From assembly GCA_020744425.1 (NCBI GenBank), contig JAGMUV010000001.1, forward strand, positions 2,852,001-2,916,000: DNA of 64,000 bases, written 5' to 3'. The notes below the pieces were generated by a model. It worked only from the letters and a program-made list of their open reading frames with translations. It was not told the DNA's origin and made no database searches. Both the position numbers and the translations under genes were made by a program. Positions 51,988 through 61,029 of the stretch are shown one piece after another. Source of the stretch: Dactylonectria macrodidyma (Eukaryota; Ascomycota; Sordariomycetes; Hypocreales; Nectriaceae). Numbering within the stretch: position 1 is the stretch's first letter; every line of letters begins with the position of its first letter.

Positions 51988-52422
51988 ATGACGTCCAGCT
52001 CATGGCTCTCGACCGAGGTCGTCGTAGCCATCGTCTTCGGCATTCTGACCATGCTGGCCACCATGATGGGACTCTGCAAAGAGGGTGACTACCTGAGATG
52101 CCGGCACGCACGTTTCCGGAAAAGGACCTCTCTACCCATGTACGAAAACCACGAAGACCACCGAATGGTATCATGCCCGTCGCCCTCGATGTCTCCAAGA
52201 CTCCGGCCATTAAATGAGGATGATGTTGATCTCATCCCACATACAACCTATCCAGCCTATCCTGGTGCCGCCGCACTTGCGACTGGGACCGGTGGTGCAG
52301 CCGGAGATGGAGGATCCACCTGCTGCGCCCGAGCCTCTCCAGGTCCGTCCTCACATGCTGCGTGCTGGAACCCTGCCAACCCTGCCCAGTTAATAAGTGT
52401 CTGGTGCCCTTCAGCCCTATAG
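51988..52422 (+). CDS. Small single-pass membrane protein
   Basis: The predicted protein has 144 residues. It opens with a short polar Ser-rich head and then one strong membrane segment at about residues 9-29 (LSTEVVVAIVFGILTMLATM). A basic stretch follows (RCRHARFRKR), then a Pro/Ser-rich cytoplasmic-type tail. The frame is open further upstream to 51,841, but I prefer the Met at 51,988. It sits just before the membrane segment, and the upstream part is Pro/Arg-rich without features. The later part (after about residue 95) is Gly/Ala/Cys-rich and may hide an intron or be non-coding. The head and membrane segment resemble those of the gene at 56,665 (S-x-E-hydrophobic-AI-x-G-x-L). The function is unknown. 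Confidence 0.5.
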   Translation: MTSSSWLSTEVVVAIVFGILTMLATMMGLCKEGDYLRCRHARFRKRTSLPMYENHEDHRMVSCPSPSMSPRLRPLNEDDVDLIPHTTYPAYPGAAALATGTGGAAGDGGSTCCARASPGPSSHAACWNPANPAQLISVWCPSAL

Positions 52423-53858
52423 CGTCCCATTACAGTGCAGAGGGGTTTCCCCGCCCCCCACATGGCAAAACCGACGAGTGCTGCCTGGAAAGCTAGCCCC
52501 CCTAGTTCCCCCACAGGACAGCCGATGCATCTTGATTGCATTTCCCGGTCCAGGTTCACGCCCGCCATCGCTGTGGGGGAAAATAATTAAAAATGACAAC
52601 CTGTACGCTTCTAAAAGCGCTCAGCTTTAAATTGCGGAGAAGTAGCCTCTGTGTTTTCAGTTTCCTCTTCGTCCCTTAACACCTCAGTACCAGCCCCTGC
52701 CTTTCTCCTGATCCCGCAGGCGAGCTCAATTCCCTCCCGTCCATACCGTAATCCGGCGTAGGTGCAATCGTTGTGGCAGAATGGTTTAGCTAACTTTGAA
52801 CCGGGGCTCAGACAATTGGATTCTTCCAGTGCGCCATATAGCCACACAGAAACTCGGCTGCGAGAGACGATATATCATGTTCAGGCGTTCTGCTCTCTTG
52901 CTGGCCTTTAGATGTGCTTCGCTCTGTCTAGACACTTGCAGGGCACGTCCCTCACGTTACCGAGACATTGGCCAAAGCGCCTCAATGCCCTCACACTGCG
53001 GCCATGTTTCGAGCCCATGACATGTCAGGCTTGTTCGCAGAAACAGATCCGATGCTAAACAGCCAGTCGCTAGTCCACGACACAATCAGGCTCAGCCGGA
53101 TGGGAACCCGCGCCAGTAGCAGCGAACCCCTCCCCCCCCGACCTGCATGCTGCCGTCGTTCCCGCCCTCACCATCAACGATGTCGAGGGCGCAAAAGCCC
53201 ACGCGTTGCCATATCCGCCCAACATCCTCGACGGTCGAGCGCCTTTTTGCACGAGAACATGATGGAGAATGTGGTCAAGAAGTGAAGCGGAACAGAATTA
53301 AGCAAGGCTTTCCTTGGTCGTGGAGGCTCGAGGCCGGAGTGAGACCGTTGGTCATCCTTCTGGAGAGTCAGCTGCAAGCCTCATCATGGCCGCTCGTCTC
53401 GATTAGGCGACATGCGCCGGAATTGATCCTATTCGGCAACTCAAATATCATCGTGTGCGTGCTCGTGCTCAAGCGTCTCTGCCAGAGTATCGTCAACGGC
53501 CGCCGTCGTTATTGGAGCCGGTATCTGCCGCAGCCATTGAGATTCCGTGATGTTGGACGAAAGACATATTTCACAACACCTCGCTTCAGCGCCATCGAAT
53601 GATGGTCAATTCAGGATGTTGGAGAAGTCGATGGTCAAAAGCGCTGGCGAGGGAGTGTTCTTTGAAGAGAAAGACGAAGCGTAAGACGAGTTGACGAGGA
53701 CGCGTTCAAGGCACGCGTTCAAATTACGCAACCACCGCGACATGTCGGAGAAGCCAATCCAGTGCAGTGATACCAAACAGCATAACTTGATTACGTCTAA
53801 GCCTCAGGCTAAGACCTGCGTGGATTCCTGGCTTATACTGATGGGTAGGCCGGGTGAG
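52423..53858. other. Stretch without a recognisable gene
   Basis: Composition is normal and several frames of 60-150 codons are open on both strands, but none shows a domain, a membrane segment or a family pattern I recognise. Plus-strand translation near 53,130-53,230 gives a short plausible run (TINDVEGAKAHALPYPP) in a frame that soon stops. It may be another gene fragment. Confidence 0.4.
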
Positions 53859-54671
53859 CTAGCTCTGGCATAGCTTACCCGGCTCCGCTGGGTCGCACGA
53901 TTGGCTACAGCATAAGAGTAAACTACATATCTTTATAGTAATCCCCAGAGGCTTTGGATGCTCAACAAGGTGACCTTCCAAAGAACGACCCTGCGCCTCA
54001 TATAAGCCCATGAGGGCCGCCAAGACGCCATCACCACCAGCGTATTGCAGCTCTTCCAAAAGTTTCGGTTTGAGCTGCTCCAGCTCTTGAATGTCTCTTT
54101 CTTCGAACTGTCGGGCTTTCCGTAACTCAATAGCGGTTACTGTCCTCAGGTATTCCATCAATAGGGCAGTGACTTCGGCGGCAATGCCGTCCTGTCCCAG
54201 ATCCTTCGCCGTTCGAAAGAGCCACTGGTACGCATCGGCCGCCTCCTTCCAATACCCTAGCTTCTCATGTGGCTTGGCATGTTCTCGCAGGCATTCGATG
54301 ATGGCATCGGGCCGTGGTAGCTTCTTCTCCGCGCTCAGCGGTGGGATGATACCCAGGTACACATCTTCCAGGCTTCCAAGTCCGGTTTTTTCGATCTCTC
54401 GGGCCATTTCGGAGAGCTGGATTTTGTGCAATGTAAATGACTGCCACATTGAATCACCACTTCCCCCGTGTCTCTGTGCAGGCCGCATAAGTGCTCCATC
54501 CTTGATCGGCTTCTCCATCGTCTCCGCCGCAGCCCACATGAAGGCGGAGAACATGTGGTGGACGTATAATGTCTTCAAAGGGCCGTATGATTCGACGGCC
54601 AAGGAAGCATTTTCGCAAGACGAAGACGTTGAAGATGAGCGTCTGCAGCTCCTTCTCGGGGTGGTCGACAA
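53859..54671 (-). pseudogene. Conserved fungal C-terminal helical domain, isolated fragment
   Basis: A 270-codon frame. Residues about 30-205 have a pattern I have seen in the C-terminal parts of large fungal proteins: YVHHMFSAFMWAAAE at 36-50, TGLGSLEDVYLGIIPPLS around 95-112, then EYLRTV around 172-177. The first 25 residues are a Ser/Arg-rich run with no family pattern. The last 30, after about 240, do not continue the family. The N-terminal edge lies at 54,671, where antisense P-type ATPase sequence starts on the plus strand. This looks like a broken end of a larger gene joined to foreign debris. I do not know a function. Confidence 0.5.
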
Positions 54672-54893
54672 GAACTTCTTCGCATTCTCACCACTTCCAT
54701 CACGGTCATCATCATTGCAGTGCCCGAAGGACTCCCACTCGCGGTGGCGCTATCGCTTGCGTTCACCGCCGAAGATGACCAGGGAAACAACCTCGTCCGC
54801 CATCTGCAGTATTGCGAAACCATGGGTAACGCGACCATCATTTGCTCCGACAAGACTGGTACGCTCACTGAGGATGTCATGAGGTTTGAACAA
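54672..54893 (+). pseudogene. P-type Ca2+-ATPase fragment, membrane helix 4 and phosphorylation site
   Basis: The plus strand reads ITVIIIAVPEGLPLAVAL, the helix-4 Ca2+-binding signature PEGLP. It then reads NNLVRHLQYCETMGNATIIC and CSDKTGTLTEDVM, which contains the phosphorylated Asp in DKTGT. This order and wording are those of fungal plasma-membrane/vacuolar Ca2+-ATPases. The match breaks off near 54,893, where sequence that belongs upstream in the normal gene begins. Confidence 0.85.
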
Positions 54894-55300
54894 GCGGCAG
54901 TTCCGCAAGCTCAACCAGAAGGAGGATCGTCTGGTCAAGGTGCCGCGTTCTGGACAGCCTCAGAACATCTCGATTCATGATGCCCTCGTCGGAGATATCA
55001 TGTTGCTTGAGCTGGGTGATGTTATTCCGGTGGACGGCGTCTTCATCTCTGGTCACAACCTCAGCTGCGATGAGTCGTCGGCTACGGATGAATCGGATCT
55101 GATTAAGAAGGTTCCTGCGGAGGATGTATACCATGCGCTATTGCGTGAGGAGGCGCCCAGGCCTTAGAAGTTTGGCCCTTTTATCATCTCTGGCGCTCGA
55201 GTTCTTGATGGCGTTGGAACGTTCCTGGTCACCGCGCTTGGACATCAGTCTTCTCATGGATGATGATGTCGCTCCGTGACGAACCCGGACGCCCTGGACC
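54894..55300 (+). pseudogene. P-type Ca2+-ATPase fragment, actuator domain, out of order
   Basis: The frame reads KLNQKEDRLVKVPRSGQPQN, then HDALVGDIMLLELGDVIPVD and SCDESSATDESDLIKKVPAED. This is the actuator domain of the same Ca2+-ATPase type. The conserved TGES loop reads TDES here. After 55,167 the match continues in another frame (FIISGARVLDGVGTFLVTAL) to about 55,280, so there is a frameshift. In a functional pump this domain comes before PEGLP and DKTGT. Here it follows them directly, so the two parts were shuffled. Confidence 0.85.
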
Positions 55301-55328
55301 AGAGCAATAGATCATCAACACAAGATCG

Positions 55329-55568
55329 GACGGCTCCCGAGACTACTCCATTGATAAGGACTCTGGAGACCGGCTGGCCATCGGCCACACTGGGGAGTTA
55401 GGCGGTTTTCTTTCCGCATACTGGACTTTTCCAGACGATGATTGCTCCCTGGTAGTTCTCACCAACTCGTTCCAGATCAATGGAGATCCGACCAACATCA
55501 TCGCTCAAAGCAGGAAGAACTTTAGCTATGCCCTGGGAATAAACAAGCGCCGCACGCGTACAGCATGA
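55329..55568 (+). pseudogene. Beta-lactamase-family C-terminal fragment
   Basis: The frame reads IGHTGELGGFLSAYWTFPDD, then SLVVLTNSFQINGDPTNIIA and a stop at 55,566-55,568. The H-T-G motif followed by an aromatic, hydrophobic strand and VVLTN resembles the C-terminal end of the serine beta-lactamase/esterase family (PF00144) found in many fungal proteins. Only about 60 residues remain, with no catalytic S-x-x-K. It directly follows the ATPase debris and overlaps the next fragment by four bases. Confidence 0.65.
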
Positions 55569-55900
55569 TGGCTCTCCTATATGAGACGGTCCCCGCGTTC
55601 GAGGATACGTGGATTGAGTGCCTCGGAGACCTCAGCAGATACCGCATGGCCATAGAAGATGGCGACATCAAGGGTCGCGAGATATGGACTGGCGTGAGTC
55701 GTTATTGGTATAGGCAGTCCTCGGACAAGTCCCCCACAACGGGGCGACTATACCATCACCTTGCTATCCTCGCCCGCCATAACGCGCTTCAACAACTGTA
55801 CTACTACACTAAGTCGCTCTGTGTCCCCATCCAGTGAGACGATAGCAGCAACACTCAACAAAATCAGCACTCGATCCTGTAGCACAATCCATGCGAGCTC
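55565..55900 (+). pseudogene. Est1/SMG-like fungal protein, middle fragment
   Basis: The frame begins ALLYETVPAFEDTWIECLGD and includes LSRYRMAIEDGDIKGREIW and TGRLYHHLAILARHNALQQL. This pattern occurs in fungal proteins with an Est1-type DNA/RNA-binding, TPR-like region. It stops after SLCVPIQ at 55,837. The expected continuation (PSSETIAATLNKI) is in a neighbouring frame to about 55,885, so there is a frameshift. A later part of the same kind of protein is found at 57,280-57,760, separated by unrelated DNA. Confidence 0.65.
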
Positions 55901-56664
55901 GAGAAACGACGTGGAATTTGGCTCCGGCAGGCGATTTGGGCCGTAGACTCTCTTCCGGTCAGTGAAGGCATCCTTGCCGCCATGCGACGCCGGCTGCGTG
56001 TCAGAAGCTGCCGTGTATATTGGCGTCCTCTCGTAGGCTTCGATGGACCACGACTGGCTGGTGATTGCTCTTCATTGACAAACGCTCTTGGTGGCCATTG
56101 CAAGCCACCGCCTGAAAGAGAAATCCATCTTGTGCCTTGTCTTAATTCACTGAGTCCGTCAACTGGATACTCGGCCAATCTCCCGGGACACTTGTTGCAA
56201 AGCTCAAGGGGATTTATGCCGGCCTCGTCATGGTTGACACTAACTGCATGAAAGTCGATAACGTGCACTTGTTCAACGCAGATGCCAACGCTAAGTTGAA
56301 CAACGGACAATGGCAGCCCCTAACAGCCCTACATAGAACCTTGTTGCATGGGCACCATGATTTCTTCGTAGCAAGTCAACGTCCATCTGCAGCTGCATTT
56401 GTTGAACCGAAAATCCCAAGAGGACCCACTTCTTACACCAACGGGTACCTGTCATAGGGCGAGCTGGATCGCTGGCGCACTGCCTCGCCTGGCTGGTAGC
56501 GAAGTCTTGAGTCGATAAGTACGGTGTAAGTACACGTGCGGTCGTAAGCAGTTTCAGCTTCACTAGCATATTGACTCTTCGCTCGCTCCATAAGCACCGC
56601 AATAAACACTTACAGATTATACACCATTGCTTCAAGCCAAGCACTCTACGTTTCCCTCCAAGCC
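55901..56664. other. DNA between fragments, no gene recognised
   Basis: Several frames of 75-150 codons are open on both strands, but none has a recognisable pattern. This DNA lies between the two parts of the Est1/SMG-like relic. The last 150 bp probably hold the promoter of the small gene at 56,665. Confidence 0.4.
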
Positions 56665-56988
56665 ATGGCTTTATCTGCAGAGGCTATTATCGCCATCATA
56701 GGAGTGCTCATCAATCTTCCCACAGCGGTGATTATTTTCTGGCGTCTGTGGGCGAAGCGAAAAAGTAATCCAACCTCAGCAGCAACTTTGGGTTAGTCTA
56801 TGTCTTGAGTCCGCTGTTTGCCCTTACAATCTAACGTTGACCAAGAAGATGGATTTTCAGACGAAACTGAGGAAAACGAACTTGTACCTCTTCAGCCCAG
56901 GAATCCCTATCCATTTCTCTACGCAATACCTTTGGTTGCTGCAAGAGTTCCAGCAGGTTTCGAGACATATCCGCAGATGATGAGGTGA
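56665..56988 (+). CDS. Small single-pass membrane protein, two exons
   Basis: Exon 1 (56,665-56,791) and exon 2 (56,846-56,988) join in frame into an 89-residue protein. The 54-nt intron has donor GTTAGT, branch-like CTAAC 14 nt before the end, and acceptor CCAAG. Residues about 3-28 (LSAEAIIAIIGVLINLPTAV and onward) form one membrane helix. WRLWAKRKS then marks the basic inner side, and a soluble acidic-to-Pro-rich tail finishes it. The clean splice with no stop in the joined frame supports a real gene. It resembles the start of the protein at 51,988. The role is unknown. It lies between two parts of a broken gene, so it may have arrived as an insertion. Confidence 0.6.
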
Positions 56989-57269
56989 TGGTAGCTTGGC
57001 GAGCGGTTGTTGACTTTGGAACACCCGAGGAGCTGGCACGACCCAGGGCTGTTGTTCTGGCCTGGTAGGAGCTGTGCGACGCGGGAAACGTTGGGCCAGG
57101 CGATATCCAAGTTCAATGCGTTGGGTGAGACGATTCCACGATGGAGGATGGCGAGGCTGTGAGTGGTGAGTGTTGAGTTGTTGGGCTATTGGACAATGCT
57201 TAAGCGGGTTGAGGAGTTGTAAGTTTAGGCACCGTCGATGTAGCGATTCTGGTGTAATAGTATAAAGTC

Positions 57270-57775
57270 CATACGAAAGCCATGTCTTAGCGGCCTGATG
57301 AGAAGCTGCTAGACGATACGTTTGAGCATGTTTTGCCCTTCCTGGTGCGGATTATCGAGGTGGCTATTCGGCGGTGGGGGGATACTAATATGTTGCCTTT
57401 CCTGCATACTCCCTTGGTCTTCATGGCTCATATGATGCGCTACACAGCCTCCATTTCTAATTTTAAGCGGGCTTACTATGGAAGCTGACAGCCATCATGT
57501 TGGACTTACACCTTGTCTCCTGTGAGCCCCTAGTATGAGGTCAATGGTGACTCTTGCCTCTCCGAAAGACATCAGCTACCCGGGCCGTTACCTGAGGACT
57601 TCGGCATGCGCAGTCTAGTCTATACCGAGGGTTTCTCCTCCAAAGACTGGCTTAAGAATGATAGAATTGATGAAGATCAGAAATTCTCCGAGCCTCCCTA
57701 TGGAAGACAAAGATCTCGAGGCCACAGTATGGCAACGATTCCGTGATGCAACAGTGAAAGACTACATAGCTTCAT
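57270..57775 (+). pseudogene. Est1/SMG-like fungal protein, C-terminal fragment
   Basis: The plus strand reads KLLDDTFEHVLPFLVRIIEV, then AIRRWGDTNMLPFLHTPLVF and MAHMMRYTAS. After a frame change it reads LPEDFGMRSLVYTEGFSS and KDWLKNDRIDEDQKFSEPPY. I recognise these as the C-terminal part of the same fungal protein type as the fragment at 55,565. Stops and shifts between the two runs (57,470-57,590) show it is not functional. Confidence 0.6.
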
Positions 57776-58095
57776 AAGCAAGACTCGGTGTGACGTTTGA
57801 TGAATACTCTGGAGAGTCTCAGGTCAGCGCTGAGGTGATCGCCGAGACTGAACAAGATCTAAAGGAGAAAGGGGTTTACCAAAAACACGACGTTCTTAGA
57901 TGATTGACTTCTCAAAGCGCAATGCTAAGGGGCTTTCCACTGTGTATATAAAGAGCTTGACGACGGCCTCGTGCTCGTTCTCAGCGGCATACCGCAGTAG
58001 CGTCTGACCATCCCTGTCCTTCGACTCGATATTAGCTCCCTTATCAAGAAGTAGCTTAACAACAGCTTCGTGCCCGTTCTCGGCGGCATACGACA

Positions 58096-58800
58096 TCTCT
58101 CATATTGATGCCGCGAGCCTCGGGCAACGTCTTGAGGGCCTCAAAGTTTCCAGTCGAAAAGTGACAGTAAGGGTGGTTGGGATTTGAGAGGGACTTTTCC
58201 AATTGGTAAAGACGCCAGGTGTCATTCTGCAAATTCTTCTTGTTCTCCGAGCCAACGGCTTTGAGTTCTCTGTCAAGGGTGCTCGGAAGAAACAGCGGCT
58301 CAATGAAGAACTGAGCGAAGCGGTCAAGAGCCTCGTGGAGAGGCGAAGGATTGCTACCACTAGGATTCTCTTCATTGTCCGGCTTGGCGGCGACATCAAA
58401 GAAATAGTTGGTAGATGTCGGGCCGGTATAGGCATTGCGGCTCCCCGAGTGAGCGGACAGATACTGGACGTACTCGTTCTCAATCGGGAATTTCTTGGTG
58501 CCCATGAAGAGAAGCCTCCGGGGTCATTGTAGTCAGTCAAAGCTCTAGCTTTATATGAGAATCAAAAGCGGGTGTGGCTTACATGTTCGACTGCGTGAGC
58601 CATGCTAGGGACACCCGACTCATCGCTGAAGTTACCAACGTTGACGTCGAGGGCAGCGCTGGTCTTGTCCGTCTCTGGATCGAGAACTAATAAGGCCTCC
58701 AGCTCATTGTCAAGACGGATAACTCGATAGCGGCAGTCATCGAGCAAGGGATTCTCCAGACGGTCCGTGAGCAGTGTCACAGGGGGAGCAGGCCCGCCGG
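58096..58800 (-). pseudogene. M16 metallopeptidase (insulin-degrading enzyme type) fragment
   Basis: From right to left: LLTDRLENPLLDDCRYRVIR, then ALDVNVGNFSDESGVPSMAH and HAVEH, the inverted zinc motif HxxEH of M16 peptidases. A GTAAGC donor and an intron-like stretch of about 70 nt follow (58,580-58,512). Then come FMGTKKFPIENEYVQYLSAH, SENKKNLQNDTWRLYQLEKS and YCHFSTGNFEALKTLPEARG. This is the N-terminal part of a fungal Ste23/insulin-degrading enzyme homologue (about 200 of about 1,000 residues). The obvious acceptor leaves the reading one base out of frame. Because the intron is kept, the copy came from genomic DNA, not from mRNA. It sits inside an ankyrin repeat. Confidence 0.85.
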
Positions 58801-58894
58801 ACCTGGCGGGGGCCTCTTCTCCATGCTGCGAGTCTGACCAATACTGTCCTTCGACTCGATATTAGCTCCCTCCTCGAGAAGAACCCAAGATTGG

Positions 58895-59106
58895 ACACGA
58901 GCTCAACCGGCGGAGCCACAGGAACAACGCATCAAACACCCATAGCCATTGGGCTTAATTTGCAGGATATTCTTAATATGGTAATTCCATATGTACAGTA
59001 TCTCTTTAGATCTAGATAGTCTCCTGCACGCCCTATGCCCTTCGGGAGGCTGGGAATATCTATTCCCCCCGGCGTTAAATAAAAGAAGAAGAAGAAGAAG
59101 AAGAAG
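58895..59106 (+). mobile_element. 5'-truncated LINE 3' end with GAA-rich tail
   Basis: This piece splits an ankyrin repeat. It ends GGCGTTAAATAAAAGAAG with an (AAG)n tail to 59,106. Before the tail, a GGGAGGCTGGGAATATC...CCCCCCGGCG stem-like sequence resembles the 3' ends of fungal Tad-type LINEs. The ankyrin codons on both sides meet at a CTTCT motif, consistent with insertion primed at a short match. There is no coding sequence in the remaining 210 bp. Confidence 0.5.
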
Positions 59107-59459
59107 CAGCTTAACAACGGCCTCGCGCCCGTTCCCGGCGGTGTACAAGAGCGGCGTCTGACCATCCTTATCCTTCGACTCGGTATTAGCTCCCTTCTCG
59201 AGAAGTAGCTTAACAACCGCCTCGTGCCCTTTCTCTGTTGCCCATAACAGCGGTGTCTTGCTGAATATCGTGTCTTTGGTCTCTAGGTCAGCACCATTTT
59301 CGACTAGCAGCCTGACGATCTCACCGTGGCCCTCCTCTGCCGTCCGGAATAGCAGCGTCTGAATCTCATCGTCCCTTGTATCATATCGACGATCTTCCGT
59401 TCCAGTACTTTAAGTAGCAGACTATATATCACCAGTTCATGCTCTGAAATACACCAAGG

Positions 59460-60540
59460 TTGACCACGCTAATCGAGTACGTCCGTGAATGCCATCGACT
59501 CCTTGATCTGAACGTTACCACAGAGTCCGACAAGAGTCTCACGTCCAAGGACTGCATCACCAACCCTCAGAGCAAGTGTGTGCCCTCAAAGCTGTCCGCC
59601 TGGCCGGACTTCTTAGAGACACAGAAGAGAAGCCTGGGAACATGACGCTCGACATTCCCAGCGGACAAGAGGGCTTTTGAAAGTCTGGGCTTCCTTCAAG
59701 GCCTTGCAGAGCGCGTCGCCAACGAGAAGGACCTCGAGCGTATCCAGCGCAGCATCGTCGAAGAGCCAGTGTTGAAGATCATTGACGTCCTCAGGAGCGA
59801 CAATGCGACTCTGCGTCGGTTCGACCTGGGCGGCGGCGTAGCGTTCGACAACTACCCGAACGGACTCGGCAATGGCCCCGAGGAGCCGTCACAGCGGCGT
59901 GCCCGCACCGATGCGAGCCAGCTCCGTGTCGACCAAGTATCCAACCAATGCCGATCCCGAGGCTCTCTTTCAGTACCACGCCGACAGCATCGTCGCTGCT
60001 GCCATTGCCCAAACGTACCACTACATGATCATAGGTGGCCTCGAATACAGATACCTCTCCACTGAAGAGAGCTACATCTTGTTCAAGATCGACTGGGCCC
60101 GCCCTCACCATCTACTCTTCCATCTCGCCGAACCACGAGCCGAGGTCGAAGCGCACCCGGAGAACTCCTTGCATTGCACTGCTGTGAGCCAGGTCTTGGC
60201 CTTTACTCGGCTGTCCCTTAAATCGCGGCCCTGAGGGCAGGATGTACGGCGACTAGCTGTTGAACAATCGCATAGGTGGGCAGAAGATTACGAAGCCATC
60301 CTGAGGCGCATGCCGGCAACCGAACGAAAGCAGACCCCGCCACCCTCAGCATTCGAGCCGAGGACAGGCGCTCTTTGGCCGCGCTTTGGCTATTGGGAGA
60401 ACGCCGGCGAAGCTCCAGCAGTCCTGGACGATCACGCCCATATCGCCCACGCCCAGTTCAACGACTAGCTGGCCGGGGCTCAGAGGAAGACGAAGATGAC
60501 CAGGCAAGATTAGAGCAGTCCGTCTTTGGATGACCCCGCA
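59460..60540 (+). pseudogene. Relic of an uncharacterised fungal family (kinase-associated type)
   Basis: Three frames take turns. The order is MTTLIEYVRECHRLLDLN, then AERVANEKDLERIQRSIVEE and VLRSDNATLRRFDLGGGVAF, then (other frame) KYPTNADPEALFQYHADSIV and YHLAEPRAEVEAHPENSLHC, then (third frame) ILRRMPATERKQ. Together these follow a fungal protein family that I know only as uncharacterised, with a region often placed before kinase-like domains. Frameshifts and a stop near 60,232 show it is broken. I do not assign a function. Confidence 0.5.
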
Positions 60541-61029
60541 GCTGAACAGCCAATCCCTCATAGGCAGATACCGTCATACGCGGATACGAATGTCCCACTG
60601 CTGGGCGAGATACTGTACAATAAGCTGAATATCCTGTTCATCTTCCAGGCCCTTTGATCAAGATCGCGTACATGCCTGAGTGACCCTTGGATGCACGGGC
60701 TACTAACTGAGTTACTTGGCTAGTGGCTTTTTCACAGCAGATAAACGCGCGTTCTATGTATCAATGGCCGAAATAAGTGAATGGCAAGCAACTTGTACCA
60801 ACAGCTTGTAACAAGATAGCGAGCATATGAAATGAGCTCATCAGTGACAACAGAGAACGGACCGTTTTAGTAGTGACAAGTCACAGCAAGCTGGAAGCCG
60901 ACAGGCGGATTTGCCTCGCATTGAGCGGATCCTCACCAGACTCCACCTACCACTTCACCCAGCTTCCATATCATTGAGAAGTATAAACGTAAGTACTAGT
61001 TCACTCTTAATAAATACCCTATTAGATTA
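60541..61029. other. Intergenic stretch
   Basis: No gene recognised. This is the region downstream of the minus-strand NLR that ends at 61,030, together with the end of the broken family relic. Confidence 0.5.

Larger units (their letters stand above)
57896..59440 (-). pseudogene. Ankyrin-repeat gene relic with two insertions
   Basis: From right to left on the minus strand, ankyrin repeats start near 59,375 (EIQTLLFRTAEEGHGEIV, then LLVENGADLETKD). They continue as [20 protein letters not shown] and [18 protein letters not shown], and break at 59,106 in a LINE 3' end. They resume at about 58,890 ([17 protein letters not shown], in another frame) and break again at about 58,800 in an M16 peptidase segment. 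They resume at 58,096 ([20 protein letters not shown]) and end at a stop at 57,896. Ankyrin arrays serve as binding surfaces and form the sensor part of many fungal NLRs. No N-terminal partner domain remains in the window, and the array cannot be read through. Confidence 0.75.

Noticed and set aside
52770..52845. tRNA-like string GCAGAATGGTTTAGC
   Set aside because: No cloverleaf, anticodon stem or B box could be made around it.
51376..53910. Possible repeat between 51,376-51,475 and 53,809-53,910 (shared CCTGGCT and CGATTGGC blocks)
   Set aside because: Similarity is weak, gapped and without clear ends; not enough for a repeat call.
54091..54882. Plus-strand frame of 263 codons
   Set aside because: Mostly antisense of the conserved minus-strand domain and out of frame with the Ca2+-ATPase motifs.
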